Of a stretch of 64,000 nucleotides of DNA, positions 21,060 to 32,000 are shown one piece after another. The notes under the pieces are model-generated. The model was not told the origin of the DNA. It saw nothing but the letters and a program-made list of their open reading frames with translations, and made no database searches. Position 1 is the first letter of the stretch. Each line of letters opens with the position of its first letter. This stretch comes from Malania oleifera (lineage: Eukaryota > Streptophyta > Magnoliopsida > Santalales > Ximeniaceae), in NCBI RefSeq assembly GCF_029873635.1, contig NC_080422.1, forward strand, positions 3,390,001 through 3,454,000, given 5' to 3'. The position numbers and the translations under genes are program-made.

Positions 21060-22420
21060 CAAACTCTCCTAGCTCAATCGATCACCTCATTATTCTCCCA
21101 GAGCTTTCTGGCCACTGGAGGATCTATCTCAACGATAAGTTTGTCGGTACGATTATCTTGTGCGCCTAAAAGTATGGTCTTAACTTTCGAATGCTGCCTT
21201 TTCCAATATATTGTAATTCATCTCAGCTCCCCTCAGCACTTTGCTAGTGTAGTAGTTGGATTTGTGTTGTCTTTCTTCTTCTCTAACCAAGACTGAGCTG
21301 ACCGCATGTGGAGTCAAGGCCACGTATAGGTAGAGGTCTTCTCCTGCTTTCGCCTTTGTTAGCAATGGGGGGAACCAAGGTACTGTTTGAGCTAATCGAA
21401 GGCCTTACTTTACTCCTCCCTCTATTCAAATCCACCTTTCTTTCACAGCGCCTTGAAGAAAGGTAGACCTTTATATCCCAAACAGGAGACAAACCTGCTG
21501 AGGGAGGCGATCCTGCCTATCAAGACTTGGATCTCCTTCTTTATTTTAGAGGCTTTCATCTCCAGCAATGCCCTTATCTTGTTAGGGTTAGCTTCTATCC
21601 CTCTGTGTGTCACCATGAAACCTAAAAACTTCCCTGTAGAGACACCAAATGCGCATTTGGAAGGATTTAATTACATTTGATACCTGCGCAGCAGTTTGAA
21701 TGTTTCCTTCAAATTCTTGCAATGCTCCCCTACTTTCAAGTTTTTCACCAACATGTCATCTACATACATCTCCATCATTTTTTCGAGCTGGTTTTTGAAT
21801 ATCTTATTCACCAGCCTCTGCTATGTTGCCCCCCATTCTTCAACCCAAAGGGCATCACTCGGTAGCAATAGAGTCATTTTTTTGTGATGAATGATGTTTA
21901 ATACTCGTCCTCTCGATGCATTGGGATTTGGATATATCCTAAATACACATCCATAAAACTCAAAAGCTCATTTCTAGATGTCGAGTCTACCAGCTGATCG
22001 ATTCGGGGAAGAGGGAAACTATCTTTTGGACACGCCTTGTTCAAGTCTGTGAAATCGATACACATCGGCCACTTTCCATTCGGTTTGTTTACCAAAACCG
22101 CATTGCTTAGCTACTTCGAATAGTTGACCTCCCTGACGAATTTGGCCTACACCAGTTTCATCACTTCCTCATCTATCACCTTGATCTGCTCTAACGCAAA
22201 GCTCCTCCTCTTCTACTTTATGGGCTTATGGTTGGGGTCTACCTGCAACTTGTGTTCCATGATTGTAGGGTTAATCCCTGACACATCTTCGGTCGACCAG
22301 GAAAACACATCTGCGAACTCGTTCAATAGTTTACTCAATTATGTTTTCAAAGGGTCGGACAAGTGACTCCCGATCTGTACATGCTTCTCCTGATTACCGT
22401 TTATGGGTATGCATGTAAGG
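21060..22420 (-). pseudogene. Reverse transcriptase and first RNase H of the Tat element
   Basis: Fragment 22095-21898 has the RT motifs NGKWPMCIDFTDLNKACPKD and SFPLPRIDQLVD, then FMDVYLGYIQIPM. YVDDMLVKN, the catalytic box, can be read near 21765-21740. The RNase H part at 21365-21180 reads GEDLYLYVALTPHAVSSVLV and YYTSKVLRGAEMNY. Several frameshifts and stops separate these pieces. The upstream end stops at 22426 where another LTR begins, so protease and gag are gone. Confidence 0.85.
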
Positions 22421-22426
22421 TCATCA

Positions 22427-22961
22427 AAGGAAAAGTATATGTATGTTTATCATTAAATATTTTTACAGTTTTAAAGTTAAAAGTTTAATTTAAAAGTTAT
22501 AGTATATGATTATAAAATTTTACTGTTGTAATTGATGACAAAAGTTTTATGCAGAAATTTTTAAATTTATATTTATTCTAGAAACAGTTTTGAAGTTATA
22601 GTATTAAATATTGTTTTACGAAATTTTTAAAAAAGTTCATTTTGGCCACACACTAATAATAATTTTATTTACTTATTGAACGTCGTTTCACTCTGATATT
22701 TTTATTTCAGATAACTTTGAAGGGCATGTCGGAAATCAGGCTTAGCAAGCATGCGGGTGGGGATAGAAAAATAAAGATTGATTAGAAATATTAGTATGAT
22801 GTCAGATATTTATGCTTGTGTAATTTTTCTTCTTTTGAAATAAATGATTGTAATATGGATAATTAGCGCTCTGGTATAATAATAATTGAATTTATTTGCT
22901 TCTGCTGTAAATCAATGGTAAAAAGTAAATATCCCAGACCCTTCGGGGTTGGGGTATTACA
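22427..22961 (+). mobile_element. Truncated 5' LTR (3' part only)
   Basis: Its 535 bp match the end of the 3' LTR closely, including gaagggcatgtcggaaatcagg and the final ggggtattaca. The first 1.8 kb of the LTR is missing. The junction with Tat pol lies at 22426/22427. Confidence 0.9.
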
Positions 22962-22963
22962 TT

Positions 22964-22975
22964 TGGTATCAAAGC
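22964..22975 (+). other. Primer binding site, tRNA-iMet type
   Basis: tggtatcaaagc lies two bases after the LTR end. It differs by one base from the canonical iMet-complementary TGGTATCAGAGC. Confidence 0.85.
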
Positions 22976-23191
22976 AATAGGTTATAGGTTCTGTAGACTT
23001 TAAGAAATAATTTTACCAGAGCATAGGATATAGGTTCTGCATACTCTAATATATAGATTTTACCAGATTTAGGCATAAAACATGATTTGGGTAGGATTGG
23101 GTAGTTTAAAATAATTATTTTAGTTTGTTATATTATTATACGTTAATAATAGATTTATGATTTTAAAATAACATTTGATCATTGTTTAAGA

Positions 23192-23260
23192 ATGGATCCT
23201 AAAGATAGTAGCATTGGAGAAAATGAAATTAACGTGAAAGCTCTCAAGGACGGGTAATAA
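23192..23260 (+). pseudogene. Possible start of a gag frame
   Basis: An ATG about 215 bp after the PBS opens MDPKDSSIGENEINVKAL and ends at a stop after 23 codons. Position and acidic composition suit a gag start, but no family motif is present. The rest of gag is missing. Confidence 0.3.
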
Positions 23261-23610
23261 TCGTAAATTCTCTAAGAAAAATGGTAGCATTATTGAAGAC
23301 ACGTTAATTAATTTAACTATGTCATTTATATTTGTAGAAACACGTACCCATATTGATGATTCATAATTAATTGTCAGATGCATTAATAATTTAAAATTTT
23401 TATATATATAAATATAATAATATAATAATATCTAAGATTTATTTATTTTCACTGTTATTATTTTCATTAAATATATAAGAAATAACATATTAGACCCTAC
23501 TGAGTTTAGACGTGCTACACATAGATATGAACAAACGGTTAATTATGAAATCTGAATTTACCCAAAATTTCTTTGCATATATAAGATGGATATGAATATG
23601 TATTTTTACA

Positions 23611-23906
23611 TTACATATTCAGTTATCAACAAAACATTCAAACTTAATTTAAGAGTATATATTTTGACAAAATCTTTGATTTTAATTTTGTATTAGTTTA
23701 TAAGGAATTAAATATAATTTAAATATTACTTATTATATTTAAATTCAAAAAAAAATATAATCCCTTAACATGTGCAAGTTAAATATGTATATCTATTTTT
23801 TTTTTCCAATTGCATATTCAATTTCCATCAAGTATACAAGTTTGATTTAGAAGTACAAATTTTGACGAAATCTTTAATTTTGTATAAATTTATAAAAGAT
23901 AATACA
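23611..23906. repeat. Diverged direct repeat of about 95 bp
   Basis: Segment 23611-23706 (ttcagttatcaacaaaacattc, attttgacaaaatctttgat) recurs at 23810-23906 (ttcaatttccatcaag, attttgacgaaatctttaat). The surrounding 23260-24050 is AT-rich, resembles host intergenic DNA and has no coding signal. Confidence 0.6.
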
Positions 23907-24050
23907 ACTTTTTCTATATTAAAAAAAAAAAAACTTTATATAGTAAAAATTCCATTAATGAAAGCAATATAAAAATTAACTAGTTTCCTTCTAATAACTA
24001 ACTAATGTCAAATCATCAATTGGTCAAACATGCCAAACATATATTTGATC

Positions 24051-24088
<38 letters not shown>
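24051..24088. repeat. (AAT)n microsatellite
   Basis: About 12 taa units lie directly left of the SINE's A tail region. Confidence 0.9.
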
Positions 24089-24117
24089 GAATATATATAA
24101 GGGGTACTCTTGCAGTT

Positions 24118-24283
24118 AAAAAAAAAAAAAAGCCTCATGGGTGGAAATCATCGGCTATAGCTCACTTACCCCCGAAATAAGGTCAGGGCATGAGACCACT
24201 TGGGCATAGTGGGGACTCGAACCCGCGATTACATGGATGCACGGCCGGTTCCTTACCACTAGGCCACCTACCCAAGTGGTGAC
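24118..24283 (-). mobile_element. tRNA-derived SINE
   Basis: On the minus strand the A box tggcctagtgg (24266-24256) and B box gggttcgagtcc (24224-24213) are followed by an unrelated body ending in about 14 A residues (plus-strand 24118-24131). The tRNA-like head does not continue into a full cloverleaf, so it is not a tRNA gene. agttaaaa occurs on both sides (about 24114 and 24303), but the right copy lies 20 bp outside the apparent head, so the target duplication is unproven. Its sequence differs from the SINE at 1261. Confidence 0.75.
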
Positions 24284-24360
24284 ATAAGGATGAAATTAAT
24301 TATAGTTAAAACATTAATAAAGATGTAGAAACATAAAAAAAACCTTAAGTTCGCAAATTT

Positions 24361-24988
24361 TACAATGCGTGTCGCTCGCTCAATTTCCGCGACACATATC
24401 GCTTTCCCTTGATTTTTGAAAAAATGCGTCACTCGAGGCATGCGTCGCTCTCTCTTGATTTTTGCGACACACATCGTTCTCCTTCGATTTTTGCAAAACG
24501 CGTCACTCGATATCTATGACACGCAGCACTCTCTCTCGATTTTCGTGACACACATTGTTCTCCCTCGATTTGTGCAAAACGCGTGCTCGATATCCATGAC
24601 ACTCGTCGCTCTCTCTTAATTCTTGCGGCACATGTCGCTTTCCCTCGATTTGTGCAAAACGTTTGCTTGATATCTGTGAAACGCATCGCTCTCTCTCGAT
24701 TCTCGCGACACACGTCGTTCTCCCTCAATTTGTGCAAAACGCGTGCTCGATATCCTTGCCACGCATCGCTTTCTCTCGATTCTCGAGGCACATGTTGCTC
24801 TCTCTCGATTTGTGCAAAACGTGTGCTCGATATCCGTGACACGAGTCGCTCTCTCTCGATTCTCGTGACACACGTCGTTCTCCCCCGATTTGTGCAAAAC
24901 ACATTGCTCGATATCCGTGACACGCGTCGCTCTCCCTTGATTCTCGCAGTACACGTCGCTCTCTCTCAATTTCCACAACAAGCGGCCA
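24361..24988. repeat. 80-bp minisatellite upstream of the homeobox frame
   Basis: The word tgcaaaac (or variant) falls at 24413, 24493, 24574, 24654, 24734, 24814, 24894 and 24974, a near-constant 80-bp period over eight units. Each unit has three related CT-rich parts, such as cgtcgctctctctcgattctc, tcgttctccctcgattt and tgctcgatatccgtgacacg. It is rich in CG dinucleotides, unlike its AT-rich surroundings. Long minus-strand frames through it are repeat artefacts. Confidence 0.93.
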
Positions 24989-24992
24989 TTCC

Positions 24993-25001
24993 CTTATAAA
25001 A
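24993..25001 (+). promoter_or_regulatory. TATA box upstream of the homeobox frame
   Basis: ttataaaaagg lies directly after the minisatellite and about 125 bp before the ATG at 25121. The spacing suits a transcript start near 25025 and a 95-base 5'UTR. Confidence 0.5.
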
Positions 25002-25120
25002 AGGGTCTGCCATTCTCGAACTCTAAGCATCACAACTTTCTATCATCTTGAACAATCACATTTCGGTTTGTAGTGATTAGTTTTTCCCAAATTGTCTATT
25101 AGTTGTCTCATTACTTGAAA

Positions 25121-25852
25121 ATGTTGTCAAATCACCCAACTCCCCAAGTTGCTGAGAGCAGCACTAGATCATCGATCCAAAGATGGAAACCCAGTAAGGC
25201 ACAACTGGAAATTTTAGAGGAGGCCTTCCACAGCAGTCAAAGGGAACTCCCTTCTGTGGAGCGGACTATCTTGCTTGCAACACAACTCTAACGGTATGGT
25301 CCAATCGAGTCGAGAAATATACGCTTTTGATTTGAGAACCGTAGGCGTAGGTGGGGATCAGTTGGAGAAGCCACTATCTCAACTTCTGCCCCATCAATTC
25401 TCCATCTTACCTTCTCCACCACTACCGCCCCGAGTAGTGCCCCTGCCATTCTTCTAACCACTTGTACCCTCATCTCTATCAACAATATTTCATTTATGAA
25501 ACTTACAACTAATATCACACCAATGAGTCATACACCTTACAATAACAATATCGCAGTCACCACATTAAGGGTTTCGGATAATGTTGGCCTACTCCACCAT
25601 TACAAAGAGATCCAATGTGCATTGAGTCTCATATACAGGCCACCAATGACTCGTTATGATCATCCCCACCAAATGCCACAAAGGGAAAAGGGCAGCTCTT
25701 CCTCCCTCGCTGAACAAACGGGCGTTCTTTCCCTTTTTTCGATCCAAGATGGCGACATTATAAAAGGTCAACTCTGCCAAGAAAGAACCCAAGCGGTTAG
25801 CAGTGACACCACTAGTACTTCGATAGATGTTAACGTTGATCTAAGGCTCTAA
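25121..25852 (+). pseudogene. WUSCHEL-related homeobox (WOX-like) pseudogene inside a retroelement
   Basis: A single frame of 244 codons runs from ATG 25121 to TAA 25850-25852 with no frameshift and no intron. It has only two internal stops: TAA 25289-25291 and TGA 25328-25330. The N-terminal homeodomain (about residues 17-77) reads RWKPSKAQLEILEEAF, then LPSVERTILLATQL, stop, RYGPIESRNIRF, stop (where WFxN has its invariant Trp; TGG to TGA fits), FENRRRRWG. RW-P at the start and YG-IE--N before helix 3, with the longer loop, point to the WOX family rather than HD-ZIP. Later, VLSLFSI resembles a degenerate WUS box, and the C-terminus DVNVDLRL resembles an EAR-type repression motif. WOX proteins are nuclear repressors of stem-cell fate. 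Lack of introns suggests a processed copy. Confidence 0.65.
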
Positions 25853-26140
25853 AGGCCAGATTTCGTTTCATTTTTATACATATATTTTTAATTTATAGGA
25901 CATGTATAATATATATATATAAAATTATCCTTTTCCACATCTTCTAAATTTCTTTTCCATTTCAATCCCTATTAGACCGACGATTCACACTTCAATTATC
26001 AAAATAAAATATTTCGCCAAATTGACCCTTAATCTATTCTAAGACTAGTCAAATTGTTAATCAATTTACTTTTTCAAATAGCGCAACCAATTATATAGTA
26101 CTCATTTTAAATTAGCAAATTTCGAGAATGAAATTTTTAT
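25853..26140. other. Downstream flank of the homeobox frame and end of retroelement interior
   Basis: AT-rich sequence without open frames. Only the last part (caaatttcgagaatgaaat, 26116-26134) matches the chromovirus 3' end, since the element at 9540-9560 has the same aatttcgagga(a)gaaat motif on its coding strand. This links the element to the same Del/Tekay-like family. Confidence 0.6.
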
Positions 26141-26153
26141 AAAGAGGGGAGAA
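26141..26153 (+). other. Polypurine tract
   Basis: aaagaggggagaa directly precedes the LTR start TGTGATGACC. It is nearly identical to the tract of the chromovirus at 9527-9539. Confidence 0.9.
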
Positions 26154-28494
26154 TGTGATGACCCAAAAATATATATACGATTAAAGTACAATAATAATAA
26201 AATAATAAAAATGGTCATTAAGTTAATATCAATACAGAAGTGTTTTTTTGTAGGATCCTTGATTACATGTTTGATGCCTAAGAAAAAAGACATTGTCTTA
26301 GCAAGTACTTAGAGACCATTACAGCTCAATTGCTCCCTGGTGGTCGATTTGGTCAAAATGAAATTTCATAGGATAAACAAGATAGACACTGTTTGTACAC
26401 GTAAATAAGTACATATATATAAAATATATTTTGACAAACATAATTTGTAAAAATACATAGTAAAATAATAATAATAATATAGGTATCATATGTGGGGCCC
26501 ACATGAGTCCCGAAGTCGTGTGGGATTCACTTGAGTCTCGGAGTTATGTAGGGCTCATAAAACCATATAAGGACTATTGGAGTTACGTAGGACCCACTTG
26601 AGTCTCAAAGTTGTGTGGGGCCCACATGAGTTTTCAAAATTCAAATTTAATTCTTTTAAAAAAAAATAAATACTAAAAAATAGTTTAAAAATAATACTAA
26701 TGATAGTAATGATTTAAAAAAAATAAAATAATAAAATAATTAATTAACTAATTAATTAATTAAGTAATTAATTAAAAATTTATTTAATGGAAATGGTGGC
26801 AAGCACTCCCACATGCCTCCATCTTCATCCCATACTCAACCCATACCTTGCCCATTCTTTAATTTAAAAAAAATTATAATTTCACCCCTCTCCCCAAACT
26901 TTTATAAATTCCACTTCTTCCCCAAAATTTTCTTATAAATAGGAAGCTCTCAACCTTTATTTTCACAAAAAAATTCAAAGGAAGAGAATGATTAATGAGT
27001 GAAGGAATTTGTGGTGGAGAGAATTTTTGAGTAAGTTTTCACTCACCAACTCTTTCTGATCTCATTTCTTAGAGATAATTACTGTGTTCGTAGCACAAGA
27101 TAAAAGAAGAGGTAAACAAATTTGATTATGTTAGTATTTTTATTCAAAATTTATACCCGAATTTATTTGTAAGTAAATTTGATTATGTTAGTTTTTTTAT
27201 TTATTTAAAATTCATTCCCGAGTTTATTTTGTAAGTGAATTTAAATTATATTAGTTAGTTCCATAAAATTTTCATAAGTTTATTTTTACGTATATTTAAT
27301 TATACCAGTTCTATCTTTAATATACTTGCATTTATTTTTGGGTTAAGAAATGTTCTAATCCCCTCGGGTAAATTTTCAACATTTCTTTTTATTCAAAAAA
27401 AAATTATATATATTTTTAGCACAAAAATTGTGTGGTATGAGTTTATTTTTACGTTGCATTTTTTTTCATAAAAATATGAGTAAAGATGAGATTTTCACGA
27501 TATTATTTTAAATCGTATAAATTATAATAAGATGATTTTAAAACTCCTTATGGCAACGAAAATTCAAAGTTACAGATGCTCGGTACCATAGTTTAAAGTT
27601 TAAACGGATCAGAATGCACCCACACTGTTTACAAAGTGCTTATTTATGTTAGTGGATTTCTCCTGAGTGCATACTTAGTTCTGGACTAGGACTTAATAAG
27701 AAAAATCTCACTTAATGTTTATGTATGTTGATTTGGTTTGGTCGGCCAGCCAGCTAAGTCCAGTCTTCGAACCGTACAACCCAGTCATGGGGGTAAACAT
27801 GACTTACAGTAAATAGGCCTAAGTGTGATTTTTACAATATATGTTTATACATATTTAATTACATGTACAAAATTATTGATGATTTGAAGGAAAAGTGTAA
27901 GTTTACATGAAAAGGATTATTCTTGTGCTTAAATGACGATCTAAAGAAAACTTATAAGGAAAAGTATATGTATGTTTATCATTAAATATTTTTACAATTT
28001 TAAAGTTAAAAGTTTAATTTAATAGTTATAGTATATGATCATAAAATTTTACTGTTGTAATTGATGACAAAAGTTTTATGTAGAAAATTTTAAATTTATA
28101 TTTATTTTAGAAGCAGTTTTGAAGTTATAGTATTAAATATTGTTTTACGAAATTTTTTAAAAAAGTTTATTTTGGCCACACACTAATAATAATCTTATTT
28201 ACTTACTGAGTGTCGTTTCACTCCAATCATATTTTTATTTCAGATAACTTTGAAGGGCATGTCGGAAATTAGGCTTAGCAAACATGCAGGTGGGGATAGA
28301 AAAATAAAGATTGATTAGAACTATTAGTATGATGCCAGATATTTATACTTGTGTAATTTTTCTTTTTTTGAAATAAATGATTGTAATATGGATAATTAGC
28401 GCTCTGGTTTAATAATACTTGAGTTTATTTACTTCCGCTATAAATCAATAGTAAAAAGTAAATATCCCAGACCCTTTGGGGTAGGGATATTACA
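26154..28494 (+). mobile_element. 3' LTR of the homeobox-bearing element
   Basis: The 2341-bp LTR begins TGTGATGACC and ends GGATATTACA. Its last 539 bp match the truncated 5' LTR. Inside, gcccacttgagtctc-type words repeat around 26495-26630 (tgtggggcccacatgagt). A TATA-like cttataaatagg lies at about 26931-26942, a likely promoter. A ccagccagctaagtcc / ccagtcatgggggta block near 27750-27790 resembles the ggctggccaac / tattaccccc block of the chromovirus LTRs. Confidence 0.9.
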
Positions 28495-28976
28495 AATTTG
28501 ACCCAAAAGCTTAAGCCTATTGGGTCCTAAGCCCAACCATGTATATAAGTACCTTATCATCTACTCAAATTTTTCAATGTGAGACAAACTTACAAGTGGA
28601 ATTCGCAACATTTCTTTGCATCTCAAAAACAAGGTATTGTAAACGGTGTCGCTCCACCCGATAAGCGAGTATTAGTGGAATCCTTGGACTTGCGAGCTGA
28701 GGTGGGGACTTAGAAAATATTAGTCGAACCCCAATAATATATCGTGCGTCTATTGTTAATTTCCAGTATTTTATATTTCTACACATGTATGTTGTATTCA
28801 ATATATTGTGATTGTTGCGCATGATTTAATTTCCGCATATTATTTTAATCTGCACAATTGGTATATGCTTAGAAAGAACCTAGGTTGTATATTACTGCTG
28901 CTAGTTTAGTTGAACCTAGGAAGAAAAGTTTTAAAATTCTAATTCACCCCTCTCTTGGGAATACACCAATTCCAAC
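28495..28976 (+). mobile_element. Ty1/copia LTR fragment
   Basis: The segment has the words common to a widespread plant copia LTR: cttaagcctattgggtcc, atgtgagacaaacttac, gtggaatccttggac, cttagaaagaaccta, and the end aattcacccctctcttggg...ccaattccaaca. Its first bases are missing because the gypsy LTR ends exactly at 28494. Its right end meets the duplicated host locus at 28977. Confidence 0.65.
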
Positions 28977-29476
28977 AGCTTCTACAACACATAAATATTC
29001 AACATATAAGGGTTGCTAATTATATATAGGCATTTGATCGTATGAATGGAAAGTGTTCTTGTGCCAATGGGTTGATTCTTTTTCTATAAATTAATATATA
29101 TATTTTTATAATTTTTCCTTGAAATATAGATGAGTTACCACTTTTGAAATATAAGTTACCGTTTTTGAAATATAAATGAGATTCCACTTTTGAAATATGA
29201 GTCGTCGTACCTCTATTAATTAAGGAAAGTCTAATTGATTTTCTTAACAGCAGTATGTTTGTCTTTCTCCTATCTGAAATTGGAGAGAAATTATTTGGTT
29301 AGAGAGCTTTTTAAAATATCACAACACATCTCCTGAAAGGATGATTTTCAATTCTTAAAAATTCAATGATTGGATGGATCATCTAAATATAATGTGTTTA
29401 GACAATCTAACCTAATTATTTCTTTTCCAAATTAGAGTAAAAAATATGCAGTCTATGTAGGCTTTAGCTCCTTTGC

Positions 29477-30347
29477 CAATGCAGAATCGTTCGCGGCTAA
29501 GGAGCGGATGGTAATGCTGGGTAATTTTTTGAATTACCACCATTTTATATCTAATGAAAATCAGGGCGGTAAATTATGGCTATTTTGGAAGGATATAGAT
29601 GCCTTTGAGGTGATTTCAATCACGATGCAGAAGATTTCTGGGTGGTTTTTTAAGGATGGATAAAGAATTTTGGTGAGTTTTGTCTATGCAAAATGTTCTT
29701 ATGTTGAAAGAAGAGAGTTATGGCGGCAACTGGAGGAGTGCCAATCAGATTTTCCTTGGTTGGTCATGGGTGATTTTAATGTGATTCGAACGAATACTGA
29801 AAGAATTGGTGGAAATCCAAGACCACTGTTACCTATGATGGAGTTTAATGACTACTTACATCATTGTGGTCTCTTTGATTTATCAAACACAGGCTCACGA
29901 ATGTCGTGGTGTAATGGCCATGAAGGGGTGGCTCGTAGTTGGGCTAAACTTGATCGTGTTCTTATTAATAATGGTTTTTCCAACCTATATGGTTCTGCTC
30001 AATTTAAATATATGAGTCGAAAATCATCAGATCATAGCCCTATGGTGGTGTATACAAATACGTCTTTCGCCCGGTATGACCCTATCCTATTTCGGTTCTT
30101 AAATATGTTTAGCTCGCATGATATGTTTTTGTCGTATGTTAAAGATGTTTGGATCAGGGATGACTTGGCCTTGGGTCTTCTGAAACTTGCTATTCGACTT
30201 AAGAGAACTAAAGTCGCATTACGTGCATGGAATAAAAATGTCTTTGGGAGAGTGGAAGAAAATTTAAAAACTCTTGAGGAAAGGATGGAATATCTAGAAA
30301 AACAACTACAAGCAGGTTTAATGGGGACGTCGAAGCTGATTACTTGA
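29477..30347 (+). pseudogene. L1 endonuclease (exonuclease-endonuclease-phosphatase fold)
   Basis: After an N-terminal piece (ESFAAKERMVMLGNFLNYHH, then GGKLWLFWKD) with a stop near 29661, the frame 29670-30347 reads VSFVYAKCSYVERRELW, FPWLVMGDFNVIRT (catalytic GDFN), SWCNGHEG, WAKLDRVLIN and KSSDHSPMVV (SDH catalytic motif). The enzyme nicks target DNA to prime reverse transcription. The N-terminal third is missing. Confidence 0.85.
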
Positions 30348-30369
30348 CTACTAAGGTGGAGATTCAGGT

Positions 30370-32000
30370 GTGGGAGAAGAGGGAAGATTCTTGCTTAGGA
30401 AAAATTGCGAAAAAAAATGGTTGACTGAGGGGGATCAAAACTCTAAATTCTTTCATTCAGTTATCAATCAAAAGCGGAATAAGAGTCATATAGACCGTAT
30501 GGTTCTGAATGATGGGAGGATATTGGAGGGTGCAGAAGCAATTCATAATGAGGCAACTATTTTTTTTTTTCCAGAATTTTCTTGTAGAGTTTTCAGTGGT
30601 TGAACCATGCGATCTCTTCGAGTTAATTCAAAGGCAAATTTCAGATGTTGATAATAATTTACTCTGCGCTGATCCGATAGAAGAAGAAGTTAAAAGAGCA
30701 GTGCTCTCTATTCCCAAAGAAAGCAGTCCGGGACCGGATGGATTTGGATATGAATTTTATAAATCTTGCTGGAACATTATAAAAAAAGATCTCTTGGATA
30801 CGACAATGAATTTTTTTCAAGGCACTACTCTTTCCAAGTTTTTTTCCTCTTCATTTATTGTTTTAATTTCGAAGGTGGATAATCCTTCTAGATTTGATAA
30901 ATTCCGGCCTATTAGTTTATACTTTGTGGCTTATAAATTTTTTTTCCAAGATTCTTGTTTTTAGACTAGGTTGTTGATAAGTTGGTCTCGCATGAACAAG
31001 ACGCTTTTATTCCTGGGCGAAGTATTTTTGAAAATATTACACTAACTCAAGAAATGGTTCAGTCTTTGCACAAAAAAATAGCTGGCGGCAATATAATGAT
31101 AAAATTAGATATGGCTAAGGCTTACGATAGAGTGAGTTGGAATTTTCTTCTGGAAGTACTTAAGGCTTTTAGTTTCTTTAAGAGGTTTTGCAAGCTCATA
31201 AAAAATTGTGTGGAGTCTCCATGGTTTTCTATTTTGATGATCGGAACCTTTAAGGGGTTTTTTTCAATCTACGAGAAGCTTGCGGCAATGGGATCCACTA
31301 TCTCCTTATTTATTCATCATAATGTAGGAGGTTTTGATAAGGTTGCTTAGGAAAAACTATGAGACTGGTCGGATTGGTAAATTTAATTATCCGATTGGGA
31401 CCCCATTGGTTTTGCATTTGTTGTATGCGGATGATATTCTTATTTTTGCGAATGGTGGGAAGAGGTTTATGAGAAATTTAGTTTGCGCTCTAGAAAGGTA
31501 TGAGAAGTGGTCGGGTCAAAAAATTAGTAAGATTAAGTCAGCATTATTCCTCTCAAAATACATCACTCCCGCTAGGAAGTGTGGTTTATTGAGAATCATG
31601 GGTTTCATGGAAGGTAAATTCCCTGTTTCATATTTGGGTGCGCCTTTGGTGTCTGAAAAATTATCTTCTAGGACATTGGAGCCTCTTGTGGAGAAGATTA
31701 GAAAGAAAATTGTAGGGTGAAAATCTAAGTTGCTCTCGCAAGGTGGAAGATTGATTTTATTAAGACATGTGTTGTCTAGCATGCCTATTCATTTGATGTC
31801 TGTTATTAAGATTTCGCAGGTCACTTATTCTCGCATTAACTCTCTTCTTTCAATTTTTTTATGGGGAGAGGTGAAAGATAAAAGGAAGATTCATTGGGCT
31901 TTTGGGGGAAAATTTGTAAACCTACCTCGGAAGGGGGTTTGGGCCTGAGAGATCTTAAAGAAGTTTAGAAATCTCTTCTTATGAAATTTGCCTTCAAATT
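30370..32000 (+). pseudogene. L1 reverse transcriptase
   Basis: Motifs in order: KKWLTEGDQNSKFFHSV, SIPKESSPGPDGFGYEFYK, SKVDNPSRFDKFRPIS, EQDAFIPGRSIFENI, KLDMAKAYDRVSW (first catalytic Asp), LHLLYADDILIFANG (YADD), then YLGAPL, WKSKLLSQGGRLIL and FLWGEVKDKRK. Three or more frame changes and stops (near 30605, 30963, 31330 and 31720) separate these pieces. Confidence 0.88.

Larger units (their letters stand above)
3877..22426 (-). mobile_element. Ty3/gypsy retrotransposon, Tat lineage, truncated and split by a nested element
   Basis: On the minus strand the order is pol (22400 to 19230: RT, RNase H, a second RNase H, integrase), then, beyond the nested element 8119-19193, an antisense extra ORF (8075-6440), three tandem arrays (5755-4358) and a 3' LTR (4264-3877). 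The second RNase H between pol RT/RH and integrase, the extra antisense ORF and the tandem arrays before the 3' LTR are all characteristic of the Tat (Ogre/Retand-like) lineage. The 5' LTR and gag are missing, because the element is cut at 22426 by a junction with another LTR element. Many stops and frameshifts make it inactive. Confidence 0.75.
22427..28494 (+). mobile_element. LTR retroelement with non-retroviral interior carrying a homeobox sequence
   Basis: The 3' LTR (26154-28494) and a truncated 5' LTR (22427-22961, matching 27956-28494) bracket a 3.2-kb interior. An iMet-like PBS follows the 5' LTR and a polypurine tract precedes the 3' LTR, so orientation is plus. Apart from a possible gag start (23192), no gag or pol sequence was recognised. 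The interior instead holds AT-rich DNA, a minus-strand SINE, an 80-bp minisatellite, a TATA box and a homeobox frame. This looks like a non-autonomous element that captured host DNA. Because the 5' flank is lost, target duplications cannot be used to prove unity. Confidence 0.7.

Noticed and set aside
24200-24283. tRNA gene on the minus strand
   Set aside because: Boxes A and B are present but no acceptor or anticodon stem can be completed, and the body ends in an A tract. It is a SINE.
24361-24988. Long minus-strand open frames (up to about 160 codons) with repeated RESDACHGYRA-like units
   Set aside because: They arise from the 80-bp minisatellite read in different frames. The frames overlap each other and have no promoter or domain.
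25295-25341. A short intron removing both nonsense codons of the homeobox frame
   Set aside because: A gt...ag pair exists, but about 46 bp is too short for a plant intron. It would not remove the first stop at 25289 and would delete the recognition helix.
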